DNA from: Datura wrightii
Taxonomy: Eukaryota > Streptophyta > Magnoliopsida > Solanales > Solanaceae
DNA length: 64,000 bases
Reading direction: 5' to 3'
NCBI GenBank assembly: GCA_035772735.1
Contig: JASDFA010000006.1
Coordinates: forward strand, 70,882,001-70,946,000
A program made the position numbers and the translations under genes. Position 1 is the first letter of the stretch, and the number at the start of each line of letters is the position of its first letter. A model generated the notes under the pieces. It was not told the origin of the DNA, made no database searches, and saw only the letters and a program-made list of their open reading frames with translations. Shown here piece by piece: positions 54,125 to 64,000 of the stretch.

Positions 54125-55467
54125 TACTCTAGCCTTAAAAATTTTAAAATCATGACTTAGGGTTTCATTTTAGATGTTGAAACTCCCTAACTTCTCAATA
54201 TTTTAAAGTTTCCTTGATAGTATCATGTTATAACTAAGATGTTCTTTTTGATTGGCAAGAATCCCATCAGATTCTTGATATTTTGACATGACTTTGATAT
54301 TTCACTTTACTATTCAGCAACATGATTGAGCAACGTGGTCTTTCGAAAATATACATGATTTTTGTCTTATGCTTTACAGTACAATTAACATTTTGATATA
54401 TTCAGTAATATTTGTATTATCAGTATTATTAGTATTTGCAGCTATCAAGACTTTTAGGCTCTTGAGGTACTTCCAGATACATAGTTCTGACTTAGCCTAG
54501 GACCTCAGTTTTGAGCTAATCAAATCAGTTAGGTATATTTAGGATTTTACTTGGGAGTTGCACTTAGCACCTAGCGGATCAGGGTTCAGCGCATGTAGGT
54601 TCCCAGAACTATGTGCCACCGTAGGAATTTCACCCGAATGGATTTTACAGTTAATGATCACACAGCCTAGTCGTTGTACCCTAGCAAGGGATGGTGGGTC
54701 CTATCGATGGGGAGTAAATATCGAACTCCACGTCTAGCTCACGTGGTTACATAACGGTTAACAGGCACTCCCACAGTACAGTACAGTCATAGTTAACAGT
54801 CCAGTCTTACATAATTCAGATGTGCTTATAAATAAATTTCATACTATCAATTCTTATAGTATTTTCTGTGATATTCAGACTTTTTCAGTATTTATGATTC
54901 AGGCATGGTTCAGATATGCCATATCAGACTGGTTTATGTATTATCAGTACTTTTCTATATTATTTGATATCTCGCATACTTAGTACATTCCAAGTATTGA
55001 CGCATACTTTCTATGCTATATCATTTTATGATATAGGCTCAGGTACTCAGACTCAACCCCGTGGTTAGACACGTTCCAAATCTTGATCAGCGAACAGTTG
55101 GTGAGTCCTCATCTTTCGAGGGTTGGAGCTATGTTTATGTTATATGTCCTTAGTCTAAATTTTCAGTTTCAAACATTTAGAGTTAGCTGGGGACTTGTCC
55201 CAGCAACTCATTAGTTATTAGAGGCTTTAAGAAAGCTAGTCAGTAAGTAGGTTAACTTATTGTTTTAATGTCAGATTCCTTATTTATTTACTTAACTCGG
55301 ATTATTTCAATACTTAGAAATAGTTGTTCCAAAATTTCAGTCAGCTTCCGCTCAATTTTCTAAATTAATGTCTATTATTAATATTATGCTGTGACATGGG
55401 TTTGCTTGGGGTCACTTGTAACTCTAAGTACCGTATCGCGTCTAGGATGTAGACTTGGGTCGTGACA
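54125..55467 (+). repeat. 3' LTR of E, second part
   Basis: Resumes with CTCTAGCCTTAAAAATTTT, matching 42567 onward of the 5' LTR, and ends GGGTCGTGACA at 55467. It contains TTTTATGATATAGGC and GTGAGTCCTCATCTTTC in common with the 5' LTR. Confidence 0.87.
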
Positions 55468-56106
55468 ATCAGGGTAGTCTACTAATTTAGTTGCTTGAAC
55501 TTCAAAATACAAAACATATGTATTTAAAAAAAATGTTAGTGTGATAGGCCTTGGATAAGTTCGATTTGGAACAAAAACTCTTTAATACAGCTCAAAGCAA
55601 GTAAAGACTGTTTTTGAATAAGAGAAATTTATGAATTAAATTTATGGTGGGTGATCATGTGTTTATAGATGTTTCTTTTACCATTAGTGGTATTGTGTGA
55701 AATATTGGAAGAAGGATAATTTGGGTTCCTAACATATTTGCTAATAAGATTTTGGGCAAAAAGTTGTTGTAACTAAGAAGCTTGTTATGCTACCAAAGTT
55801 ACATGTTATATTATGTGAACCCTGTTTTCAGAATACATTTATTACCAAACTCGTATTTTCTAGATTGAGATAATGTCAGTAAATGAGAATTATGCTTTTG
55901 AGAAAGTTGTTATTATGTATTTGAGCATACGGCTTGTTAACTGAGGTCAAAAAGCATTTTGCAGCCAAAATTTTATAGTAGAACTATCCGCTATGAAAAA
56001 CTACTTAAGAGTACGATGGGGGCATGCATAGAGTGTTTATATTCTGACACTTCTAAAAAAAAATTGGGGCACATCCAAGAATAAATGTTATTTTAAGTGG
56101 GAGAAA
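55468..56106 (+). pseudogene. Element D integrase tail, chromodomain scrap and polypurine tract
   Basis: Broken frames read VGDHVFIDVS and then an IFANKILG segment (integrase C terminus), followed near 55870-55990 by NENYAFEKVVIMYLSIRLVN, which aligns loosely with the chromovirus integrase tail. A purine tract GTGGGAGAAAATA precedes the 3' LTR. This is the continuation of D after insertion of E. Confidence 0.55.
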
Positions 56107-56430
56107 ATATAATATTTTTAATTTTTAATAAGAAATTATTTTTTAATTTAATCAAAATAAAAGAAAGAAAGAAAGAAAAAAGAATTAAGAGCTTAATTTG
56201 GGAAAAAAAAAAAGGAGGAGGAAATAAGTGGTCCAAGCCCAAAGAAAGAAAAGAGAAGAAATTAAGATTCTACTTTGAAAGAGAAGCAGAAACAAGAAGA
56301 CGCAGAGCGCAGACAAGAAAAAACGCAAAAGCAGAAGAGAAAAGAAAAACGAAAAGGAAAAAAAAAGGAAAAGAGAAGAGAAAAATAAAAAAAATTATTC
56401 TAAAGTATACAATGACTCTAATTATACAAT
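56107..56430 (+). repeat. Truncated 3' LTR of element D
   Basis: TAATATTTTTAATTTTTAAT (terminal TG decayed) matches the start of the 5' LTR at 33172, and similarity continues through the purine-rich part to about 56420 (TTCTAAAGTATACAATGACT against CCTAAAGTATTAAGATAATGACT). Beyond that it is lost. The lysine-rich ORF 56097-56480 merely translates this purine-rich LTR. Confidence 0.68.
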
Positions 56431-56565
56431 TTCAATATAAAATTAATAATTTTATATTTATAATAATTTGCAATTTTTAAGCCTAAAAGATATTGACATA
56501 ATATAGCCAAACAACTAAAATCGACATATTTTGAAAAAAAATATCACTTTTCGTAATTTAAGTTG

Positions 56566-56597
56566 TATACTAGTATATGTATTCGCGCGATGCGCGG
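56566..56597. repeat. Adjacent perfect palindromes in AT-rich DNA
   Basis: TATACTAGTATA (56566-56577) is a perfect palindrome, and seven bases later CGCGC-GAT-GCGCG (56584-56596) forms a perfect GC-only hairpin. Such GC hairpins next to a TACTAGTAT word occur near ends of some plant Helitron-type and other non-autonomous elements; I cannot see a matching second end. Confidence 0.45.
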
Positions 56598-59047
56598 TTA
56601 ATAAATAAGAAAAATAATTATGGTGTAATTAATCGCAAGCTATTTTAATGAACTTAAAAATAATAATTGTAAGATAAAAGTGATAAGAAAAAATAACATT
56701 AAGTCCTTTAAATTGGTACAATTTAAAATTTTATCTTGCTAGAAATCAATCATTGCATTCAAATATATGTGCCGCCAAACACACGTCAAATTTATCATTC
56801 AAATGAATGAGCTGCTAACCAAAATAACAAACAAAGTAAAATAACTATTCACTGACACTTTCAACAAAAAAAAGGGGAAAAACAACAAAGAGCTACTGGT
56901 GATATAGATTATCTGATAGTTTCAACGCATACTTAAGATAATATCTTGAAAGAATCTCAAAAATTTTAAAATATTGAACGGGAATAAGTTGTTAGAATCA
57001 TTTATTAAGCTAATTTTTTTTTTCAATATATTCTATTGATCTACGTCAATATTCTATTTGGTGAATCAAAGAATACATATTTCTTGACATCAAGCAACTT
57101 TAAATTTTATATTTATTTTAAGATAATAACTTTGAAGGATCCATGCATGGTGATTACAAATCTCTAATGGTTTCTCAAAATTTTATCTTTCAAACTTAAA
57201 GAGGTATAGCTAGGATCTACCCATTTTCTACGATATTCTTATATCCCATAAACATATGTGTCTTACTTTAGCAAGTTTAATTTAATGTAGTTAAATGTAG
57301 TTAGGAATTTATCTCCTTAAAGAAGGAAGCAAAAGACAAAAAAGTCAATTATTAAATATTGTTCTTGGTTATCATGTGTTTTCTCTTATCTTTTTATTAT
57401 AATACTGATAAAATATATAATTTTAAAGTTTGATTTTATAGCTAAAAGTTCAAGACAGACATATACTTATATGCAAATGAGTATTCATGGATCTCTAACT
57501 TTCAATATTGAGAAGTTATATATGAACCTGCATGAATCTTTATGATAAGAAATGTACTCAATTCTTCGACACCTACTTTCTAATTTAAATTTATGCAATA
57601 ATTAGTTGTATCTGTTTTTAATTGTTTATTTTCTTCATTGAATATATCTTATGAATTTGTCTTGGTTAAGAAAATAAATTTTTAATCATATAACATTGAT
57701 ATGAAAAGGAATTGAAGTCTAAATCTGTATTTTTTAAAATCAAAATCTTATATGATATTATTGTAATAATTTAATTCTTAATTCATGCTCTTTTTTTTTG
57801 TTTTTCTTTTTTTGAATAGTCAAACTCATATAATTATATGCTTAGATTTTCTGTGCAGAATAATTTCGAAATATCTCATTTTTCTTCTCCTGAAAAATCT
57901 CGAGAGACGTCATTTTGTTTTAATACGCAAAATAGTCAAGACATATAATTTATGAAATGTCAATTGAAAAATTAATATTGGACTAAGATTTCTAATTTTG
58001 TAAAGAAATATAAAAAAAAGAAATAATCAAAATAAAGAAAGTGACCATTCTTCAAGCAATCAAAAAAGAGAAAGAAAAAGAATTACATATTAAATGACAA
58101 ATTAAATATATTTTGCATTATAATGTAGATTAGTTTTTAAGGAAGGTTCAAGTAAAATATTTCGTTGTATTTATCATAATTTGGCACGTGATTTTTTCTA
58201 TGCATTCATTCTATTTAGAAAAACAATGAAAAGGATGAATAAGAAGAAGAAGAAATAACAATCAACGCATATTTGTCATCTTCATCAATAAAATATAAAA
58301 AAATATGTTATAAGTAAACCATGAAACTTCTTTATATTCTGTTCTCCAAATATTATCTGAAATATTTATTTGCCAATTAATTCACATTAATAGATCTTCA
58401 ATTAGTTCATGAATACGCAAATGGACATAACAAATTAAAATAGGTTAACTGACCTTTTTTGAGAAATTGAATTTGAAAAAAAAAAAGAAATTTAAAACTT
58501 GTAAAGTTATCTTTAAAAATGGCATAGAAGTACTTACAATGCAAATAGTATTTCGGATGATACGAACATCAAAGTCTTTGAATTGTTTATGTACAGCGTA
58601 GCTTTATTTTGGCAAATATATAATCTAATTTCTTCGAATTTGAAAGTTGATATTGAGGAAAAATAGGACTCTATAAAATTAACCGCAGTTATTTTTTCAC
58701 CCCATCAACTTGAAAACTATTTCCTTAAATATAGGATTCTTTAAATAAAAGAAGTCTTTTCCCCTTAATGCCGTTATTCTTGAAAACTATTTTAATTTGA
58801 TTTATTGAATTTTTAAAAAATTTAAAAATTTAAAACCGTGTTTCATGTGTGTGTTTGTGAGGTCGTGGAGAAATTAGGTTGGTTTTAATTTTATTCTACT
58901 TTTTTTTCTTTTTTAAGTATTTTCAAATGTGTTTATTTTTTAGATCAATTTATAATAATTTTTCTTCTAATATTTTTATATTATAATCTAAATTTGATAT
59001 ATTAGAAAAATTGAAATACTCTTTTTAATTTGAAAAATATATGGACT

Positions 59048-59169
59048 CTGAAAACCGTGCATTATTTAAGAACTTTTTTTAATTTTGAAATTTATATATA
59101 TATTATGGGGGGGGAGGGGGGGGCTCAGAAAACCGTGCATTATTTAAGAATTTTTTTTAAATTTTGAAA
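59048..59169. repeat. 78-bp direct duplication around a G run
   Basis: CTGAAAACCGTGCATTATTT at about 59048 recurs as CAGAAAACCGTGCATTATTT at about 59126, each followed by a T run and AATTTTGAAA. Between them is a run of eight G, one A and eight G (59107-59123). Confidence 0.7.
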
Positions 59170-60314
59170 GTTATCAAATTTTTGTATTAATAATTTAAAC
59201 TAACAAAAAAAAAATTAATTAAACTAACATAATTAAATTTAAGTTAAAGATAAATACTGAGTTTTAAATATGTGCAATCATAATTTAATCCACGTTTATA
59301 ACTCTTTTTGTTTGGAAGTTTGAAAGTACTGCTCCAAGTATGATCAAAATCAGAAATATTGAAAAACAAAATTTTTGGCTCATTCCTGTGAAAAAAGTTC
59401 TCATCGAGATAGAAAAAAGCTTGACCAATTTAAGAATTTATGTAATAAATTTAATTTAAATTTAAAGATAAAATATTTAATATTTAATAATTAACTAAAA
59501 ATCAATGGACAAGTATTTGTGCGTATTTGAGGCTTCCATAAAGTATTTGTGCGTACTTATGAAAATTACACAACCAAAATCAATTGACAATCTTCCAAGA
59601 AGAAGAGGCTAAAAACTTTATCTCTCCTAAAAGAAGAGGGCTGTATGGAGAAGTTGCAGGCGTCGCCAAAAAGTACATCAGCATAAGTTTCAATCAAAAA
59701 TAATATATTAACAGATCTTAAAGAATAAATACAGAAATACGATCATGATCACTTTAAATAAATTTCAAAAAAAAAAGAAACGGAAGTCAGAAAGGACTAA
59801 AGGAGTAAAACTTACTCTTCTGACAAGCAGCTTCTCAAGTCTTAGGAATGATTTATAAAATCAAATTAAAAAAAAAATCAGAACTGTTACTATCAAATTA
59901 GATGAAACTTGGATGACCCATTTAAAACTGTCCGTTTAAAAAAATAATTAAAATAAAATAAGTTTAAAATATATTCTTTTTAAAGATATAAAAATTTAAA
60001 GAACAACAATAACTAATCCGTTGATATATAATAGATAATAATATAATAATTATGGTAGAAATAATCTATCTTCTTCATTATCCATTTTGCTTCAATAATA
60101 ATTATTATATTTTAAGAAAAAAATCCTTTATTTGATTCATTATTATGCAAAAATCAGAATTTGTGTGTGCAGGGAAATGGAAGACAGAGAATACATGCAG
60201 TTTGTGGGGTTTGGAACATAGGGACTTGGGTAGTTAATGCTTAGGTTAGAAAAATAATTAAGTTGTCTTTAATAAATAATTTGAAATAAATTTAAATATT
60301 CGATTAATAGATAA

Positions 60315-60316
<2 letters not shown>

Positions 60317-60350
<34 letters not shown>
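60317..60350. repeat. (TA)n microsatellite
   Basis: An uninterrupted TA run of about 34 bp. Confidence 0.95.
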
Positions 60351-60352
<2 letters not shown>

Positions 60353-60543
60353 AAAGGAGGTTATAGACATGGTGATGTGGTATGCTTGTATGACCTCCAT
60401 TCATATTTATCTTTTTTGTGATTTTTTTGAATATTTTCTCTATTTTAAAATCAATACATAATTGGATATTTCAAAAGACAATACCTTAATTTTCTTAGTT
60501 AATTTCAAGAGGTAAAGAATTTGAAAAGTTAAATTAATATATA

Positions 60544-60586
60544 CGCGCGCGCGCGCGCACACACACATATATATATATATATATAT
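60544..60586. repeat. Compound (CG)n(CA)n(TA)n microsatellite
   Basis: Alternating pyrimidine-purine tract running from CG through CA to TA repeats without interruption, about 43 bp. Confidence 0.93.
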
Positions 60587-60598
60587 TCTTTTTTAATC

Positions 60599-60712
60599 TT
60601 CTTTTAATTATAAAATGACATAATATCTTCCATTATTTGAGATATAAAAAACTTTTTATTAGTCTTCTTTTAATTATAAAATGACATAATATCTCCTATT
60701 ATTTGAAATATT
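60599..60712. repeat. Imperfect tandem duplication, about 64 bp period
   Basis: CTTCTTTTAATTATAAAATG followed by ACATAATATCT occurs at about 60599 and again at about 60663. Confidence 0.75.
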
Positions 60713-61180
60713 TTTCTCTTTTTATTTAATTTATTTATAAGGAGTAACTACTCATAATTCTCACGTCTTTAATTTATACTCTTAATAATATCCATAACTT
60801 TCAAACTTTTCATATTCATAACCTCCAAACTTTAATTTGTAAGTTTGTAATGCCTAATGATATTCCTTAATTTTACCTATTTAAACTCAAGTTTTGTTCG
60901 CCACAAATATGTTGGTAATGTGATAATCTTCAATACTAATAAAGACGAAAAATTGTTGGACATTAATATGTGGCATTTTATGGATCAAAGGGGAGAAGCT
61001 CCTCATTAGAATGTCTATTACATATATGTTATATGTGGTTCATTGTCATAATGTAGAAAATTGTTATACTTGCTTTGAGAATGATTGTCTACATCTTTTT
61101 TGTGTATTTTATGTTATTATAATTAAATACTTTATTTTATTTATTTATAACTATGTTAATTTTTATTACATTGCTAGCAT

Positions 61181-61279
61181 ATGATGAAGAGTTTTGACAT
61201 ATCTTTTAGGGAGCACAACATGATGGTGAATCTACTTGCAAAGGAAGGCACTAGAAGAATTTTTTTTGAAGCATTATAA
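61181..61279 (+). pseudogene. C-terminal scrap of a plant RNase H-like (LINE-type) domain
   Basis: A 32-codon frame reads MKSFDISFREHNMMVNLLAK followed by EGTRR and ends in TAA. The pattern (I..REHN.V...LAKEG) is the last helix of the RNase H-like domain found in plant LINE elements and related host proteins, in which an aspartate after the V/A position is normal and here is asparagine. Nothing recognisable precedes it. Confidence 0.42.
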
Positions 61280-62303
61280 AGAATTACTTTTGCTAGAGAT
61301 ATTTTTTACTTTGGCTAATTGTAATATTACCTTAGCTATACATATTTACAACACTACTTATTTGGTCCTCTATGATCCTATTTTTTGTTATGAAGCATAA
61401 TTATCTTATTTTAATCAAAAAAATTATGATAAGGATTTCCATTTTAATTACTCCCACAAAGAAAATTAAAAGATGAAATAATTTATTTTATGCTGTCATT
61501 GTAATCTTTTTGTGTGTGTAATAATTTATTTTTATCTTATTTTTTTTCTTGCTTGAAGTGTATTTATAATTTTTAAAATTTTTAATTACTTTATATGTAA
61601 TGATGTAGATTATTTATTATATGACTTAACAACATAATTAAGAAAATCTATATCTATATATTATATAATATGGTATTTAAAATAGTAATACGTCACATCT
61701 CTTATGAAGCCAAGCATTTATCTTTGTTCTTTCTTATTGGACTTTCTACTCATTTTCGTTATTTATCTATGATTTTTATAAATAAAATTAATGCATAATG
61801 ATTAATATATTTAATACCTAATAAAATTATACATTCAAATTATTTATAACTCAATCTCTTCATCTTCCTTATAACTTCTACTTTTAAATATTATTTATAA
61901 CTCTTATGTGTTTTATTTTCATAATTTTTAAAAATATTTATTTAACGTAAAAGATTATTAGTAAATAAATGTAATAATAGATAGATAATAAAGAAGTTCA
62001 AAAGCTTTTTTAAAGAAATCTAGATTGATATTTCAAAATATGACCCCATACTCCATTTACTTCACCATTCATACACTTTAAAAAAAATTTGTTCTACTAT
62101 GTACATATGAATGATATGTACTTAAAAAGAAGCAAATTATATCTAGTTTGCATATTAAAAAAACATGAAAAAATATATCATGTCCAGGTTGAAGACAAAG
62201 ATCTACATTGTCTTCTGACCATTGACCTAAATATAGACGTTACATACTATTTCACTAAAATTAAAAATTATAAATCTGTAAAATTATAATATATAAATGT
62301 GTT

Positions 62304-62328
62304 TATCTATCTATCTATCTATCTATAT
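62304..62328. repeat. (TATC)n microsatellite
   Basis: About six TATC units followed by TA-rich sequence. Confidence 0.93.
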
Positions 62329-62413
62329 ATAACTATATATAACTATATATATATATAATTTTAAAATAAATAAACCGACGTCCATGAGTTTAAAATTTAT
62401 CCAACCTTTCATT

Positions 62414-62417
<4 letters not shown>

Positions 62418-62466
<49 letters not shown>
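62418..62466. repeat. (TA)n microsatellite
   Basis: An uninterrupted AT/TA run of about 49 bp, followed by T and A runs. Confidence 0.95.
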
Positions 62467-62469
<3 letters not shown>

Positions 62470-63793
62470 AGAAAGATTTTTTTTTTTGAAAAAAAAAAAA
62501 GAAAAAACAGCCCATGTTCCTTTTATTTTAAAATTGAATTTTCGTTTTTAAAATTCTTTTTCATATATTTTTATAAGATAAAATAGTAACTAATATACCT
62601 AACTTAACTAATTTATCCTAAAGTTGCCACATGTCTTTCTCTTGTGCTTCCATTTGACTTAATTCTAGGCAAGACTTTCTTTCAATCATTTTTCACTCCA
62701 TAAAATTTGGAATTAAATTTTTTTTCTTCTTATTTTATTATTGGATATCCTTAAAACTAGGGATCGAATTATTAAAGTTATCCCATTTTATTTAGAATAA
62801 TTATTAGTTAAAATCCTCAAATTAATTTTTTTTTCTTATTTCACGTGAAATTCCTAAAACTAGGGATTTAGTTGTTTTATTTCATTATTCATGTAGACAA
62901 ATTTATTAGGTGAATATGAACTAATATTTACCAATATATAGATATCAATACAAATAAATATATACCTTTTATTAAATATAAATATATACTAATTTATTAG
63001 GTGAATACAAAATAATGAATATCAATATAAATAAATGTATGTGATGAATTCAGACCAATGTAATGCCAGTGCAAGATTATAAAGATATGGAATAAAATTT
63101 AAAATATTATATGTATACATTAATTTTACACACACATACGGACAGCTAATTATGTATACATAACAAATTAAAATACACTAATAATAAACTCACTTAATAT
63201 ATACTATAAATATGATTTTATAAGTATAAGAAATTGTATAAAAGAACATATTAATTTAACATGTGTGTCTCTATATATATACAGTCAAATATGTATATAT
63301 AACATATTGTCGCAACCGATTTATGCAGGTATACATTAATTTTATTTAATAAGTAAACATCAAATACATGTGGTTATCATAAATATGCAACAAACTTCCT
63401 ATATTTTAACCTATTATATGCATCATAAGTATTTGGATATAGTGAAGGAAAAAATCATCAACTTCATGTTAAAAAAATAATAGAATCATAACTAACAAAA
63501 TTTTAAAACTAAATTTTCATTCACAAACCTAATATTTAGTGCACACTGCTTTTTGTTACTATGAGGAAAATAAACATTTGCTATTTTAGGAAGAGAGAGG
63601 CGAAATTCCTCAAATAATGAAGAAGAGAGAGAAAATATATATTATTTATCATATTTTACTTAAATATTTGTGGGCTATTAATTATTAGCCCAAAAAGTTA
63701 AATTTGATCATATTATGCCAACTTTTTAAAAGTGGTTATAAGTAGCCAATTAAGCATCTGAATTGATATACTATGCCAATTTTCCAAAATTTT

Positions 63794-64000
63794 GTTATAA
63801 TCTATATAAGAGAGTAATAATCTAAGTTAAATCGTGTTAAAACTCACCTTGGATCGATGTTGGAAGTATGGCCTAGGTGGGTTGCGAAACTTATCTTGAA
63901 TGCCAAACCCTAACTTTGAAGAGAGAAACTTGTTTTTGAATTCTTATTTATGATCTAGAGATTTCAAAATGAAATCTTGTTATAATCCATGTAAGAGAGT
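63794..64000. repeat. 22-bp direct repeat 185 bp apart at the window edge
   Basis: GTTATAATCTATATAAGAGA (63794 onward) recurs as GTTATAATCCATGTAAGAGA (63979 onward), two mismatches in 22 bases, each preceded by a TTYCAAAAT word. It may be a tandem repeat or repeated element that continues past the window. Confidence 0.55.

Larger units (their letters stand above)
41829..55467 (+). mobile_element. Chromovirus (Tekay-like) element 'E', both LTRs present
   Basis: 5' LTR 41829-43911, primer site, gag, protease, RT, RNase H, integrase, chromodomain, polypurine tract, 3' LTR 48963-55467 (split). The two LTRs are 2083 and 2087 bp without the insert and clearly diverged. Flanks ATCGA and ATCAG share only three leading bases, so the target duplication is not convincing. 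Inserted in old element D. All domains carry stops. Confidence 0.88.
33172..56430 (+). mobile_element. Old chromovirus-type gypsy element 'D', host for several insertions
   Basis: 5' LTR 33172-36148, primer site 36153-36164, decayed pol at about 37250-38850, integrase tail and chromodomain at 55640-56035 and a truncated 3' LTR from 56107. Inserted into it are a solo Athila-type LTR (33358-34690), a solo Tekay-type LTR (39096-41036) and element E (41829-55467). Almost no open frame survives, so it is the oldest element recognised here. Confidence 0.75.
56431..64000. other. AT-rich intergenic DNA without recognisable genes
   Basis: 7.6 kb of strongly AT-rich sequence with many A and T runs and no frame longer than 66 codons. 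I recognise no gene, LTR or tRNA. It contains the simple repeats and the RNase H-like scrap listed separately, and a short GC-rich hairpin at 56584-56596. It may be old, unrecognisable transposon sequence or true intergenic DNA. Confidence 0.6.

Noticed and set aside
49702..54129. Clear 5-bp target duplication for the palindromic element
   Set aside because: GTTAC and TACTC do not match; only an overlapping TACT can be proposed, so the insertion mechanism is left open.
41824..55472. Target duplication of element E
   Set aside because: ATCGA and ATCAG share only the first three bases; decay is possible but this is not evidence.
56097..56480. Lysine-rich 127-codon ORF
   Set aside because: It translates the purine-rich 3' LTR of element D; the same sequence in the 5' LTR is not open.

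Overview
This is 64 kb of plant (eudicot) heterochromatin made almost entirely of LTR retrotransposons inserted into one another. No host gene, tRNA or rRNA could be supported. The element types (Tekay-like Ty3/gypsy chromoviruses with 2-2.5 kb LTRs starting TGTAACACCCC, an Athila-like Ty3/gypsy element primed by tRNA-Asp, a decayed Ty1/copia element, and copies of the 'putative plant transposon protein' ORF) resemble pericentromeric DNA of Solanaceae. The family assignment is from recognition, not from a search.

Layout. 1-7170: minus-strand Tekay-like element, pol cut by the window edge, 5' LTR complete. 7171-8494: decayed minus-strand plant-transposon-protein ORF, joined to 8495-13310, a minus-strand gypsy remnant (gag-PR-start of RT, PBS, 5' LTR). 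13311-14180: LTR fragment of another family. 14185-18055 plus 32789-32979: minus-strand copia element, split by a solo LTR (A, 18056-32788). A is itself split by a young Athila-like element (19348-29346, TSD CTCAA) and by a second solo LTR (B, 30156-32319). 33172-56430: old plus-strand chromovirus D, holding a solo Athila-type LTR (33358-34690), a solo Tekay-type LTR (39096-41036) and chromovirus E (41829-55467). E's 3' LTR is split by a 4.4 kb palindromic element (49707-54124). 56431-64000: AT-rich intergenic DNA with microsatellites and one short RNase H-like remnant.

The only coding units still largely open belong to the Athila-like element: gag, a protease separated from it by one in-frame TGA, and a 406-codon third ORF. 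Its reverse transcriptase, RNase H and integrase are missing, and the C-terminal tail of pol appears to abut the protease, so it must have moved with enzymes supplied in trans. In front of the third ORF is a second copy of the LTR promoter architecture (two 12-bp-stem/18-nt-loop hairpins, then a TATA-like box) followed by a consensus 5' splice site and, just before the ATG, a consensus 3' splice site. This suggests an internal promoter with a leader intron.

The most unusual pattern is in the LTRs. Nearly every LTR, of several unrelated families, carries just upstream of its TATA region a block of short degenerate palindromes whose core motif is family-specific (ACGACTCGT, GACGGCCCGTC, CGTGTCACGGAG, CGCATTTGTCGAATGCG and others). 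In the Tekay-type LTRs the block ends at one conserved anchor, and in the palindromic element two homologous LTR arms carry different blocks between matching flanks. The blocks therefore behave like exchangeable cassettes.
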